Below, piece by piece: positions 18,306 to 30,108 of a DNA stretch of 64,000 nucleotides (positions within the stretch are counted from its first letter, which is position 1; each line of letters begins with the position of its first letter). This DNA comes from Clarkia xantiana subsp. parviflora. Lineage: Eukaryota > Streptophyta > Magnoliopsida > Myrtales > Onagraceae. The stretch covers positions 3,716,979 to 3,780,978 of the forward strand of contig JAPTYO010000022.1 of assembly GCA_036873135.1 (NCBI GenBank), written 5' to 3'. The notes under the pieces are model-generated. The model saw only the letters and a program-made list of their open reading frames with translations. It was not told the origin of the DNA and did not search any database. Position numbers and translations under genes: made by a program.

Positions 18306-19524
18306 TGTTAGATTACGGAGAGTAATCACTACGGATACTAAAACAAGGTACATGCTAGTAATCACAATTACGCAGTGGAAGTTTTACACATACCTTTAAG
18401 ATGATCCGTAGACCCAAGATCTTCTCAAGAGGGAGTTCGCGATCCTCCGGTCGGGAACCGTAGAAGTTCTTGTTAGAGAAGCCCTACGTAGTGCAAGCTC
18501 TCAACAAAGCCTCTGATCGATTTTTGGCACGGGGACAGATCTCTGGATAGTTTGCTCGAAAGCATTTGGCACATCCTTGGTGAGGGCTATGGTTCGACCG
18601 AACTAAGTATTAAGGGAGGAGGGTTTTTTCTCTAAAACACTCTGATGAGAGAATTCTGATTAGGGTTAAAGGTACTTTTCACACCACATGTTTGACCGAA
18701 TGTGACTTTTAATACTGGATGTTTGGTTTTGTATACTTTTGGTACCAAACGTTTGAAAAAATGTGGCTTTTGGTACATCTGTTAGTTGGCTGTTCGTTTT
18801 GGCCTTTAAATGACATGTGTAAGTCACGTGACCGACCCTAAACTTTTGATTTTGTTCAATTTAGTCCCTCAAATATATTCAAAACTTTTATTTTGTTTAA
18901 TTTAGTCATAAAACCTCAAAATCGACATTCCAATTGACCTAGCCCCAATTGGGTCATAAATTGGACCTAATTGTGTCTAAGTCAATTGGGTTTGATTGGT
19001 TCAATTGAGTTCGATTTTGAAGTTTTAAGAATATATTAAACAAAATAAAAGTTAGGAATATGTTTGAGGGACTAAATTGAACAAAATTAAAATTTTAGGG
19101 TCAGTTACGTGACTTGCACATGTCATTTAACGACCAAAACTAACGGCCAACTAACAGATGTACCAAAAGCCACATTTTTTCAAACGTTTGCTACCAAAAG
19201 TATACAAAACTAAACATCCGGTACTAAAAGCCACATTCGGCTAAACATGTGGTGTGAAAAGTACCTTTAACCCTTATGATTAACCCTAAAAATCCCTTAA
19301 CACCTCTTATTCATAGGAGGAGTAAAGTGGACAAAAGTCCACTTTACCCCACCTAGTAATTTCCGCTGGTCTATGTAATTGGGGAGGCCCAATTTTGGGC
19401 CTCCCATGTCAATTGGGATTTGGGTCTAGCCCAATTACCCTAATGTGACATTTACCCAAGTTCATTAGGTAAACTATACATATTATAGGCTACCAATTAC
19501 GACGCCCATTACCATATGCTTACA
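18306..19524 (-). repeat. Copia LTR of element F, interrupted by a foldback MULE
   Basis: On - it starts TGTAAGCATATGG (19524) and ends GTAATCTAACA (18306). Removing the 611-bp insert and one 9-bp duplication leaves 599 bp, the usual size of this family. It contains the family palindrome (AAAGTGGAC...GTCCACTTT, 19324-19345) next to the expected promoter region. Confidence 0.88.
18663..19273. mobile_element. Foldback MULE-type element (611 bp)
   Basis: The ends are GGGTTAAAGGTACTTTTC and its inverted complement. The inverted arms extend inward for more than 200 bases, so almost the whole element folds on itself. It is flanked by 9-bp duplications TTCTGATTA (18654-18662) and TTATGATTA (19274-19282), 8 of 9 matching. 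Nine-bp duplications are characteristic of Mutator-like elements. It has no transposase and is therefore non-autonomous. Confidence 0.88.
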
Positions 19525-20656
19525 GCTCCACTCGCCGGAATGGGAGGGTGCTTGTTAATGTATTGTCGTCCAAATTTGCATCAACATTTCTCTCATTTGA
19601 TCTGCTCCTTGCTTCCTAATAGTTCATACGAGGTTTGCCGTGAGAACGGCGGATACGACGGGCATCGTGCTACTCATCTGTTAGGAGTGTTGTAGCACCC
19701 GCGGATAGTTGATTCCCTTTTCTCCAATCAACCTGTTATAAACAACATTTATATTGTAGCGCGCTGTATCTTAGGTCAACTGATAATTCTCCATTTGCCT
19801 AGTTTCCACATAGGAACACTTCTTTAAGGCATATGTACAAGTATTCACAACCTTTAACTAATATCCGGTTGTTGGCCACCTAGTGAACACAAGAGTCGGC
19901 GAATTACATGTGAACTTGACCATCCCCATTGCTCATATCCTTAGTCAGACCCAACCGGTTTCCAAAGACGTGGTTACTGGGCCTTTTTGTTCAGCACTAC
20001 GCTCGTACACTGGGAAGCGAGCATTGAGCCTGACCTTAGATATGAGTTCTGAGTCTGTTAGGATACTTTAGGTGCTTCTTCATAAGGCTCCTGGGATCAA
20101 TCACACGCTCGAGGTGAAGAATTTTGCGCTCGCCAGAATCACGAGGATTCCTTCCTAGCACAACCGAGTTGTGAACCCGTGGTCGAACGTTGCACGCGTA
20201 GTTTGAAGCACGCATTGATAGCATACCTGAACCTTTTGGGTTGACAAGAAAGGGATATGTCAATCATGCTATCACAGATTCTCATCTAGCTCAGAATGTG
20301 GTTAAATTACGAACGAAGTTCATCACGGCGGTATGCAAAACGAAGATCACGCCGAGTTACTTCGAAACTAGATAATCATCTTGCTTAATCAGGTTTAACC
20401 CCCTGACTCTTAGCCAGTCTTGTTTGGTAGAGGCCTCCCTCCACCGCAAGACGACCATACCTGTGTGACTAGGTAAGGCCCACATTCGAAATAGTTTGGC
20501 AGACGATTGCGTCCTCCTACGACTTAGTTTATAGACCGTAAATCTGATGTAATCAAAACATTATGATGTCGATTGATCATAAACTCAGTTGAAATTCTTT
20601 CACTTACAAAATGTAACTTTCTAATATCAAAATGTTATCACAGATACATTCCATTT
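19525..20656 (-). other. 3' untranslated region of element F
   Basis: No coding capacity. It carries the polypurine tract adjacent to the LTR and blocks shared with the other copia copies. Small ORFs here (e.g. 19883-20071) are not conserved as protein. Confidence 0.6.
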
Positions 20657-21237
20657 CTAGACCCTACGCAATCCAAGCAGTTTTACATGCTTTTCGAATA
20701 TGTCCCTGTGTAGTGGTTTAGTTAATGGGTCCGTTACCAAGTTATTGGTGGACAAGTATTCCATAGTGATTATATTGTCTACTACTATTAAAATTTAGCA
20801 TGAAATTATTTCATATCAATGTGTCTGGACCTACTATGGTACTTCGGATTCTTAACTCCCGCAATGGCTGCTTAACTGTCAGAGAAGACCTTCACATGTT
20901 TATTCTTGACGTCGCCACCAAGCAGCGCAGTTAGAATCCTTTTAAGCCATACCGCTTTCTGTGCATTCTTAGAGAAAGCTACGAATTCCGATTCCATCGT
21001 AGACAGCGCGACTCGTATTTGCTTCTTGCTCATCCATGAAATGGCAGCATTAGCAAGGGAGGATTGCTCCTCCTGTGGTGGACTTACGATCATCTGGATT
21101 GCCACCACAGTCGGCGTCAATGTAATCGGTCAATTCTAAGTACTTGCCCTCATAGCACAGTTCGTAGTCGGCAGTACCTTTTCGGATAACGAGTTTCTCG
21201 TTTTATAGTCTTTAAATGTTGATGACTAGGATTCATG
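20657..21237 (-). pseudogene. pol: Copia RNase H C-terminal fragment, element F
   Basis: On - it reads SMESEFVAFSKNAQKAVWL-type RNase H sequence ([17 protein letters not shown]) and ends KLLGLRRV-stop at 20657, like the copies ending at 46555 and 54004. It contains frame breaks, and upstream pol is missing. Confidence 0.85.
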
Positions 21238-23394
21238 ATCATGGACCTGCTTTTGCAAGTCCATAGCCTTCTGGCCAAGGAGGGTTTGCTCCTTGGCTAT
21301 CTTCTCCCTGGCCGCCACAGCGTCGGCAAGGTCCTCCTGGAGCTAGGCCAAGACCTTGGGGTCCGACCTGGCCCGCTCCTCCTTCAGCGCATCCTTCAGA
21401 GCGAGGATGTAGCCAAAGCAGCGCTGTTGGCTAGCAGTTTCCTGAAGCAAAAGGAAAAGAGGTTAAGGTCCGATAATTGAAGGCAAGAGCAAAAGTGAAA
21501 GGAAAGTAAAGTTTTACCTCCATCCGACGGATGGCCATGTCGCGAAGATCCTCCTCGATGTCCGCGTCAGCCAAGGAGATCGGACGTCTCAAGGCTGGGG
21601 GAATTGACCCTGCCAGCAGATGCAGGGCCAATTCTGGATGAAGGTCTCCCCGATGGAGTGGGACCCCTTGAAGAGACTCGATCGGGTTCCAGGGAACCGT
21701 CTCTTGGTCGGGGGTGTAAACCTCGTAGAGGCTCCCATCCAGGGGGAGAGGCGGAATAAACTTGGGAGCCTCAGTCGGAGGCTCCGGAGTTGGAGAGCGC
21801 AGATCCAGGGGAGGACTCCGAGACACGTCCTCCACAGTTGGCCTCAAGATGCTCCGCCCTGGCCTCTGGCGGGGAATCAAGCCGCCTTCATTTGGCTCCT
21901 CGGAGGAGGGGGGAAGCATCCAAGGTAGCCACTTGACGGAACAGAGCTTCCGTCGGGGTATCCTCTGGCATTGGCTCCTGCGGAGTCGCAGCCCTCGCTG
22001 GAGTTGCAGCTTTCGTCGGAGTGAGAGCCTCAGATGGACCTGCGGTTGGGGGACAAATGAAGTCAGGAAGTGTATTATTGGGGCACCAGATGACCCCGCG
22101 CGGGACGTACTGGTCCTTTCCGCAGAAGTTGTAATAGCCCGCCTTGAGGACGCGGGGGGTTTCCCCTTGGAGTATGTATTTGATTTCTCTGACCCGCGAC
22201 TCTCGGTCAGCGGGGATAAACTCCTCGGGAACCAACCTCCTATATTTTTTAATAGCGTGACGAACACGCTTACCTTCCTCGACGGTGGTGACACCGAAGG
22301 CCTTGTCCACCTCCTCTCTCCTGGCCCGCTTGGCCATCTTGACTTTCTCCTCGGTCGGAGGAGCTGAAGAAGAAGAGGCTCCCCTCTTCAGGGACTTCCG
22401 CTTCCGCTTGGAGCTTGGAACGGCGTCAGTCTCCCCCTGCTTCAACACGAGATGGGTCAGCAGAGATGCCTTCTTGGCTGCAAAAATGAAAGTAAAATAC
22501 AGTTAGAAGTGTTACCCAGAGAACCAAGTTGTCTGAAATTGAATCGAGGAGTTGGACCCCGATTTGGATCAGGTCCCCCTCCACGAGCTTGTTGGCATCG
22601 AGGGGAGCGAAGGATCCCCCCCAACGATAAAGCTGGACCAATTGAAGAGTGTTGAAGTCGTCCTCGGTGTAGACTTCAAACTTGGGGGCAGGGTCCGCCA
22701 TAACCTCCCATCGGGGCCATGGGACGGAGCTGTTCTGGACAAAGAAGTAGTACTTCTTCCATCCACTGTTGTCGGACCCTGAGTCGCGAATGAAACCCCG
22801 ATCCTTGTTAAACTTCCAAGTCTCGCCATCCCAGCCGAAGCAAGCGAGTTGCTCCCTGGTCCATTTGGGGAGTCGGGGGGTAAAGGAGCAGACTCCAGCC
22901 TTGTTACACTTCATTCCGTAGAAGGTACGGAAGAGCAGCAAGCTGTACGTCCATTGTTGGCGGATGCACAGGACCTAGAAGGCGTTCCACACGCGGATAG
23001 CGTGTGGGGAGAAGGTGGTTGGATGCGTCTGATAGAAGTTACACATCTCAACCAGATTCCCGCAGAAAGGGAATCGGATCCCGGCGTTTATCTGCCCCGT
23101 GGAGATGAACACCTCTCCCTCTCGGGGGCGGGTAACTATGTGCTTCCTTCTGGTGGTTTGGTGGTAATCATAGGGAAAGCGAGGTTCCCAGGCTGAAGTG
23201 ATGCAGCCTTCCCGGAGAGCAGCTTCGTACAGAGTCTCTGAGATTTCGTTAGTAGCAAGCTCAAAGGTAAAGAGGTTCCTTCCTCCAGAACTGGCCTCGT
23301 CTAAAAACGGCCATAATGGGAAAACTCAGGAAAGGAAAAGAAGATAAAATTCAGTAAATCACGGAGGCAAAAAAGGAAAAGTCTTACCAGACAT
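21238..23394 (-). pseudogene. Broken copy of the spliced antisense gene, element G
   Basis: On -, exon 1 is ATGTCTG then GTAAGAC (ATG at 23394). Exon 2 opens after TTTTTAG at about 23301 with ACGAGGCC, giving M-S-D-E-A-S-S-G. Exon 2 holds FISTGQINAGIRFPFC and KCNKAGVCSF but has a stop near 22976. Exon 3 (about 22430 to 21517) keeps SSKRKRKSLKRG and RHAIKKYRRLVPEE, with a frameshift near 21890-21940. Exon 4 (from about 21443) starts QRCFGYILALKDALKEERA and is cut off at 21238. Exon order, phases and boundaries match element B, so all copies derive from one spliced gene. Confidence 0.8.
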
Positions 23395-23562
23395 AGCGAG
23401 TGGTTGATCGGAGAAGATGAGGAAAAGATCTTGACGGCTGGAAGCCTTGAGTCGCCGGAGAATCAAACGAGACTGGGAGAGAAAGACTTCGAGGCTTGAC
23501 AATGGCGGAGTTTGCAGAAATCAGAACGGCAAGGAAGGAGTGAATAGTGCCAGGGTTTTAGC

Positions 23563-23569
23563 TTTTATA
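23563..23569 (-). promoter_or_regulatory. TATA box for antisense gene, element G
   Basis: Read on -, CTATAAAAGCTAAAACCC lies 169 bases upstream of the antisense ATG. It is shared in position with A and B. Confidence 0.55.
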
Positions 23570-23845
23570 GATAAAAGACAGCTGGACGGATTTAAATCTG
23601 GACCGTTGAAGATGAAACGACTTAATCTGGATCGCCGAGATTATAGGGGACAGTACGGAAGGGACGTTAGTGACGTAATATTTCTTTTTCAGAAAGCAAC
23701 AGTCACGCCGGTTTAGGCGTCGTTTCATTATCCCTGGCATTTAATGGTGGAGTAACCGAGGAGTCTCCTCGGATTTGACAACTGTCCTTAGAGTCCTAAG
23801 GAATCGTGAGTGAGAAGCATTGTGATTAAAGAGCTGCACCCAAGG

Positions 23846-23940
23846 TGAAAGCCTCCGATGGTAATATCGGGAGGTCTGAAGATAAAAGCCTCTGATGGTA
23901 ATATCGGGAGGTCCGAAGATGAAAGCCTTCGACGATGAGG
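23846..23940 (+). repeat. Short tandem repeat upstream of 3' LTR, element G
   Basis: AAAGCCTCCGATGGTAATAT followed by CGGGAGGTC and TGAAGAT recurs with a period of about 38 bases, 2 to 3 copies. It is related to the duplicated segment at 4695-4815. Confidence 0.7.
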
Positions 23941-24001
23941 TCGGGAGATCCGGAATTGGAAGACACGACGGACTGCAAGTCCCCCATGTCTTGGGGGCAA
24001 A

Positions 24002-24645
24002 TGATGGGTTCCGATGCAATCGTTAGCCCCATTAACAGCCAATAAACGGCGGGAAGGCATAGTGGGCCTCGTGAAAGGCCTGGAAAGCCCAGAAGCCTAG
24101 TATGAAGGGTCCCGACGAGATCGCTCCCGATATGTGAGCTGGATGCTCCCGACGAGAAGCCTCTGAGTAGGCTCCGATATGCCTTTGAGAAGGCTCTGAT
24201 AATAAAGCCCCGAGAATGCTGACCCTGTCCTGTGGGATAAGGGTCCTGGGTGGTGACCTAGAATAAGACAACTCTGGAGTCCCCGATAGGGATCGGGACT
24301 TGTGATCAGAGGATAAGACCAAGAAACCCGCCTACTAGATAGAGTAGTGGGGAAACGTGGAATCCTGAACGAGATATACGGAACGTGGGTAAACTGCCAG
24401 GCGCGGTTACAGGTAAATGAGGTAACTTCCCCTCCTATATAAAGGAGGAAGTTACCTCAGAAAACACATATTCTCTAATACGAACTTAGATTACTGCTAT
24501 CCACCCCATCGTTCATACTCTCATTTAAGCATCGGAGAGGGATTCTGGGTCACCACCCAGGTCATCCCCTTTTGCAGGATTACGCGGAGCCCAGGAGTTC
24601 AAGCTTCCGTCAAGAACGTAACGGAGCTTCGACCGTGATCCAACA
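24002..24645 (+). repeat. 3' LTR of element G (644 bp)
   Basis: It starts TGATGGGTTCC after the tract CTTGGGGGCAAA and ends GTGATCCAACA. The TATA box (24436-24443) sits in the loop of a long inverted repeat (24419-24458). No PBS follows. Confidence 0.9.
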
Positions 24646-25100
24646 ATCCCATCCCGACCAGACTACTGCTCCTACACGCAGCTCTTACCTATCCCGAGAT
24701 CAACTTCACCGTAGTCCTGCCCAAGAAGCCACGCAAGATTTGACCAATCGAGTCTTCTCGCCTCCACCCACACTGGTCGTCCGCTTCACTGTCTGAAAGG
24801 ATTAAGAACTCCATTCACCTCCATCGGCCCTAGATCCAAACTTCGACCGTGAGCCGCCACCAGTTGACAGTCGGTGTCCACGCTCCGCCGAGTCTCCGAT
24901 CCCGACCGCAACGCTTCCGTTCTCATGCTTCGTCCATCCTCCTTGCTCTCACCGGAAACTAGTAACAGCTCCTAATTCTGACAACAGTCAGGTCATCACG
25001 TTTCGCCATTCCCGTCAGCGCGCTCTCTCGATTGCCGCTGCTTCCCGTTCAGGCAACCTTCCGTTGGTCAATTTGCTGCTGCTTCGACCACTCCGCAAAT
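24646..25100. other. Unassigned 455 bp
   Basis: C-rich, with no long conserved ORF (a 74-codon ORF at 24572-24796 runs out of the LTR). It has the look of a leader or degraded element sequence. Nothing further could be supported. Confidence 0.3.
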
Positions 25101-25788
25101 TCCAAGACCTAAAATATGACCTATGGCGAAGTTACGTTTTGAAAAACGTGGATTTTTGAAAAGAGTCGCCACTAGTTAATTACGGCTAACCAGAAACCTA
25201 AATTACCTAGGGAATAATGAGTTAAACACCTAGGTCTTAAATCGGTCTACGATCAGAAATTCGAGTTCGGGGTTTCTGTTACGAATTAAAAATATAATTT
25301 TTAACTACGCCCTTTCGGTACTCTATTCACCTATTTGCCAATTTAAAATTTAAACATGTGTTACGTCGAATTAATCTAATAATAATAAAAAAAAGACTAA
25401 ACTAATTTTATGCGAAATTATTATCAATGACGAATCTATTAAACATCTAAAACTCCTAATTTGGTTATAATCTAGACGAAATGAAACATGCTCAAAATCA
25501 TGATACAATTTAATAAATACATATCATACATGTATATTTACAAAAAAATGTTATCTAATTAATCTAGATCTAGACTAGTTAATTAACATGGTACATGGTA
25601 TAATAATAACAACAAAGATAATAATAATAATAATACAGAAAATTAAATAAGTAATAATAATAATATTAATTAGAAAAAAAAACAGAGACTGTACCTGGAG
25701 AACCAGCGACGGCAGGGGCGTAGCGATGGTGGTCCAGGCGACGACGGCGAGCTTCTGTCGATCGGAAGGGACGGTGAAGCTCCAAGGC

Positions 25789-25847
<59 letters not shown>

Positions 25848-26416
25848 CTGGCCACCGGCGCCGGGCAAGCAGGGCGGACGGCGGTGCCGGTGGGGGCGCG
25901 ACAGAGGGATGAAGTAGTCCGGTGGGAAGTGGCCGGCCTGAGTCGATGGTGGTGGTCCGGGCAGATGGCTGTCGTCCGGCGGAGCTCCGGTGGTAGATCA
26001 CCGGCGGGCTGGAGAGCAAAACTCACGGCAGAAAAAAAAAAAAAAATTGCGGAAGAAGACGAATTTGCACAGATTTCGAGAATAGATGTGTTATTATTTT
26101 CTGGTGTCTTTTTTACATGTAAAAGGACCCTATTTATAGCTAAACTAGGACCCCTAAACTAGGAAAATAAAATCTGAAAAATATATGCATTTAATATTCC
26201 GAAAATATACATATATATTTATGTATTTCACCATAAATACACATAATATATTTTCTAAATATTTTACAATAAATAATGCATATACACTATCATATTTTAA
26301 GCCAGTCCTATCTTTAGAAACTTCGCGACCTTCCATATTTAAATACTTCCTTTTTTTGACGCGTTACATATGACATTTTGAACATGCTACGCGCGGACCA
26401 AAATTAGGTGTTTACA
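25101..26416 (-). repeat. 3' LTR (left copy) of the non-autonomous element
   Basis: On - it starts TGTAAACACCTAATTTTGGT. It has a TATAAATA box (plus-strand 26130-26139) and an (AG)n run at 25793-25845. It lacks a segment of about 175 bp present in the right copy. The segment is bounded by GACGGCA on both sides, so a deletion between short direct repeats is likely. The terminal TG is degraded at 25101. Confidence 0.87.
25793..25845. repeat. (AG)n microsatellite
   Basis: About 53 bases of AG dinucleotide within the left LTR. It produces Ser-Leu and Arg-Glu runs in several frames, none of which is a gene. Confidence 0.97.
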
Positions 26417-26430
26417 GCTTGCCCCTCTTT
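26417..26430 (-). other. Polypurine tract of the non-autonomous element
   Basis: On -, AAAGAGGGGCAAGC directly precedes TGTAAACACC of the left LTR. This fixes the element's orientation as -. Confidence 0.7.
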
Positions 26431-26570
26431 GGGCGAATTCCCGTAGAACAAGTTCGTGGGGATTTGTCCAAAGATGAGTAAACACTAATTTTGGTTGGGA
26501 AGTATATCTTCTTTCGAGTCTTCGAATCTTCAAGGAAACTCCTGGCTTATTTCGGAAAGTGCAAAAAAGT

Positions 26571-26880
26571 AGAGCCTCTGTCGGCGGTGCCCCTGTTGGC
26601 GGTGCCTCTATTAGCGTGCCCATGTTGGCGATATAGAAAGTAGAACCTCCGTCGGCGGTGCCCCTTTTGGCGATGCCTCCATTGGTAGCGCAGAAAATAG
26701 AACCTCCGTCGGCGGTGCCCCTGTTGGCGGTGCCTCCATTGTAGTGCGGAAAAGTAAAGCCTCGGTTTGCGGTGCCCCTGTTGGCGGTGCAGAAAGTAAA
26801 GCCTCCAGTGGCGTGCGGAAAAGTAAAGCCTCCAGTGGCGTGCAATAAAGTAAAGCCTTTGGTGATGATTGGTAACAGAA
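26571..26880. repeat. Minisatellite rich in GTCGGCGGTGCCCCTGTTGG
   Basis: Diverged copies of a unit with GCCTC(C/T)GTCGGCGGTGCC and TGTTGGCGGTGC are separated by AGAAAGTA(G/A)A. There is no open frame across the block other than repeat-derived ones. Confidence 0.8.
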
Positions 26881-27240
26881 GACCTCTACGTCAGACAGTA
26901 CCAACAACCTCTGGTGACGCCTCTAGTGGCGAGTGGTAATGGAAAAACCTCTACGTAAGACCGTACCGGAAAACCTCTGGTGATATCTCTGGTGGCGAAA
27001 GACCTCTACGTCAGACCGTACCGGAGAACCTTTGGTGATGCCTCTAGTGGCGAGTGGTAACGGAAGACCTCTACGTCAGGCCGTACCGGAAAACCTCTGG
27101 TGATATCTCTAGTGGCGGAAGACCTCTACGTCAGACCGTACCGGAGACCCTTTGGCGATGCCTCTAGCGGCGTATGTCGGAGAAGAGCCTCTAGTGGCGT
27201 CCGTTGGAGAAGTGCTTCTAGTGGCGTGACTTGCGAATGT
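26881..27240. repeat. Second minisatellite, about 54-66 bp units
   Basis: GAAGACCTCTACGTCAGACC followed by GTACCGGA and CCTCTGGTGATATCTCTAGT recurs about five times, alternating between a longer and a shorter form. Confidence 0.8.
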
Positions 27241-27292
27241 TGAATACTAAGGCTTCGTTCGTCGGGGTTGACTCTAAGGAAGCTGGAAAACT

Positions 27293-27490
27293 TCAGATCC
27301 TGATGTTTGTGACTTGTAGGAACAGACTGCAACAGTCCTACTCATCCTTGAATGGTGACTCACGAGAGCAGACCGTAACCATCCCGTTTGCCGTGAATTT
27401 GACTCGTAGGAACAGACTGTAACAGCCCTACTAGTCCTTGAATGGTGACTTGCGAGAGCAGACTGTAACCGTCTTGATTGCCGTGATGTT
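27293..27490. repeat. Direct repeat pair of about 110 bp
   Basis: TGACT(T/C)GTAGGAACAGACTG through GACT(C/T)(A/G)CGAGAGCAGAC occurs twice in tandem within the internal region of the non-autonomous element. Confidence 0.7.
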
Positions 27491-27499
27491 GACTCTGGA

Positions 27500-28062
27500 A
27501 GACACTGTGTCGTAGAAAATACGCTTGCGCATGAATTTTTGTCCCTAATTTTTGCCTAAATTGTGCAGGGTGCGACAATCTAGCGAGATATTTTTTCTTT
27601 TTTCTTTTTTTATTTCTCATATTCTCTTCTTTTGCCACGGTCGTTTGATAGATTTCCGACCGTGCCCTCGGCTTTTTATTTTCTCTCCTTTTGCCATGAT
27701 TGCAATTTCTTAATTTGCAACCATGCCTCTCATTTCCTGATTTTTTCTAGGCCGCCCTTTCGGGTTTTCAACCTAGCGGAAGCATTCTTTATTTGGTAGC
27801 CGATTAAACGGTGGCTGTGACCCGTACTTTATATTCCGCCTCGATGCGGGAGTAATTGTAGCCCTTTGGAGGGTGGCTGTGACCCATTTCTCATTGGCTT
27901 CAATGTTGTGGGAGCTCTTTTAATTTGTAGCCATTTGGAGGGTGGTTGTGGCCCTTTCTTTGTAGCCGTTTAAGGGACAACTGAGACTCTTTTTATTTAT
28001 TCACTGCTCTCACAAAATTTACACAAAAACTCTCTTTTTTTTCTGTAGCCGAACCCTCTAAT
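27500..28062. other. Remaining internal region, no gene
   Basis: T-rich sequence with loosely repeated GTGGCTGTGACCC and TTGCCA(C/T)G motifs. No ORF or domain was recognised. Confidence 0.5.
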
Positions 28063-28080
28063 TCCCCAGCAGAGTCGCCA
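28063..28080 (-). other. Primer binding site of the non-autonomous element
   Basis: On -, TGGCGACTCTGCTGGGGA lies three bases inside the right (5') LTR. It starts with TGG as a tRNA primer site should. The tRNA was not assigned. Confidence 0.75.
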
Positions 28081-28083
28081 AAT

Positions 28084-28957
28084 TGTCAGACCTAAAATCT
28101 GACCTATGGCGAAGTTACGTTTTGAAAAACGTGGATTTTTGAAAAGAGTCGCCACTAGTTAATTACGGCTAACCAGAAACCTAAATTACCTAGGGAATAA
28201 TGAGTTAAACACCTAGGTCTTAAATCAGTCTACGATCAGAAATTCGAGTTCGGGGGTTCTGTTACGAATTAAAAATATAATTTTAAACTACGCCCTTTCG
28301 GTACTCTATTCACCTATTTGCCAATTTAAAATTTAAACATGTGTTACGTCGAATTAATCTATTAATAATAATAAAAAAAAGACTAAACTATTTTATGCGA
28401 AATTATTATCAATGACAAATCTATTAAACATCTAAAACTCCTAATTTGGTTAAAATCTAGACGAAATTAAACATGCTCAAAATCATGATACAATTTAATA
28501 ATTACATATCATACATGTATATTTACAAAAAAATGTTATCTAATTAATCTAGATCTAGACTATTTAATTAATATGGTACATGGTATAATAATAACAACAA
28601 AGACAATAATAATATTACAGAAAATTAAATAAGTAATAATAATAATATTAATTAGAAAGAAAAAAAACAGAGACTGTACCTGGAGAACCAGCGACGGCAA
28701 CAGAGGGCCGGCGACAGCAGAGCTCCGGCGCGGTGGCAGGCAATGAAGCTGGACAGCACGGCGGGAATGGGCGGACGGCAGCCTGGACGGTCACCGGTCG
28801 GGCAGAGCTGCAGTCGACTGGGCGTCCGGAACGATGGTGGATCCTCACCTACAGCGGACGACAGGATCTGGACGGCAGGGGCGTAGCGATGGTGGTCCCG
28901 GCGACGACGACGAGCTTCTGTCGATCGGAATGGACGGTGGAGCTCCAAGGCTTGCAG

Positions 28958-29004
<47 letters not shown>

Positions 29005-29569
29005 GCCACCGGCGCCGGGCAAGCAGGGCGGACGGCGGTGCCGGTGGGGGCGCGACGGAGGGATGAAGTAGTCCGGTGGGAAGTGGCCGGCCTGAGTCGA
29101 TGGTGGTGGTCCGGGCAGATGGCTGTCGTCCGGCGGAGCTCCGGTGGCAGATCACCGTCGGGCTGGAGAGCAAAACTCACGGCAGGAAAAAAAAAAATTT
29201 TGCGGAAGAAGACGAATTTGCACAGATTTCGAGAATAGATGTGTTATTATTTTCTGGTGTCTTTTTTACATGTAAAAGGACCCTATTTATAGCTAAACTA
29301 GGACCCCTAAACTAGGAAAATAAAATCTGAAAAATATATGCATTTAATATTCCGAAAATATACATATATATTTATGTATTTCACCATAAATACACATAAT
29401 ATATTTTCTAAATATTTTACAATAAATAATGCATATACACTATCATATTTTAAGCCAGTCCTATCTTTAGAAACTTCAGGACCTTCCATATTTAAATACT
29501 TCCTTTTTTTTACGCGTTACATATGACATTTTTAACGTGCTACGCGCGGACCAAAATTAGGTGTTTACA
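28084..29569 (-). repeat. 5' LTR (right copy) of the non-autonomous element
   Basis: On - it starts TGTAAACACC and ends GGTCTGACA. It carries a TATAAATA box and an (AG)n run at 28962-29002, and retains the extra segment of about 175 bp (about 28697-28872). Outside that segment it is nearly identical to the left copy by eye. Confidence 0.88.
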
Positions 29570-29967
29570 TGCACTAAGGGAAGTTTCCTGCACAACGAAT
29601 GGATCCTTGTATCAGATTCCTTTACTCTATTTATTATATGCATTAGTTAAAAAGAAATTCATAACTCCATATTTTTACAAACTTGCAAACATTGCAACTA
29701 TCTGACAAAGTGCAACCCTGTTCGTAGGTACATACTACATTATGATTACTACATTGGAATTGTGCCAAGTAGCAACTTATGGCATACAACGCCGACATAC
29801 TTATTATCTACACCAACTAGGAAGTGTATTTCTCCATCCAATATGGCGTCTATCTCAAGAAGGTGCCGACAACACAAAGCCATCGCGCTATGCGCACGGT
29901 CAACTTATATGTCGCAATGACAACTTGCGGATTATCTACAAAAAGGGACTTATAAAAATTCTCTACT

Positions 29968-30108
29968 CAAAGTGGCGGCTATTCCAAAGACGTCAAATAC
30001 ATGCAATATCTTGGAAAAACACCAAAGTCTACTATCAAAATGACGACTATTCCAAAGGCGTCAACAACAAGCAATATCTTGGATAGACACCAAGATTTAC
30101 TATCAAAA
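29968..30108. repeat. Two-copy tandem repeat, about 67 bp
   Basis: GGC(G)GCTATTCCAAAGACGTCA through CAATATCTTGGA and ACTATCAAAA occurs twice with modest divergence. Confidence 0.65.

Larger units (their letters stand above)
18306..21237 (-). mobile_element. Element F: 3' fragment of a Ty1/copia element
   Basis: On - the order is the end of RNase H, a 1.1-kb 3' untranslated region, a polypurine tract (GGCGAGTGGAGC) and an LTR. The left end is a clean LTR terminus. The right end breaks inside pol at about 21237, where antisense-gene sequence of element G begins. The 3' untranslated region matches, in opposite orientation, the regions at 34769-35124, 46556-47239 and 54005-55102. Confidence 0.85.
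21238..24645 (+). mobile_element. Element G: 3' fragment of a Tat-lineage gypsy element
   Basis: It keeps only the antisense gene, the upstream repeat block, the polypurine tract and the 3' LTR. gag, pol, the 5' LTR and any tandem array are gone; the break is at about 21237/21238 against copia element F. The LTR is of the same family as element A. Confidence 0.87.
25101..29569 (-). mobile_element. Non-autonomous LTR element without coding capacity (LARD-like, 4.5 kb)
   Basis: Two direct LTR copies (25101-26416 and 28084-29569) flank 1.67 kb of non-coding sequence. On - the order is 5' LTR (right), PBS TGGCGACTCTGCTGGGGA three bases after the LTR, internal minisatellites, purine tract AAAGAGGGGCAAGC, and 3' LTR (left). 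No gag or pol domain is present, so mobility would need proteins from elsewhere. No matching target duplication was found (left CAAAT, right TGCAC), so one end may be rearranged. Confidence 0.85.

Noticed and set aside
4890..24645. A and G as two halves of one split element
   Set aside because: Both contain the antisense gene start and a complete 3' LTR, so they are separate insertions.
25575..26026. ORFs with Ser-Leu or Arg-Glu runs
   Set aside because: They are translations of the (AG)n microsatellite in the LTR, in several frames on both strands.
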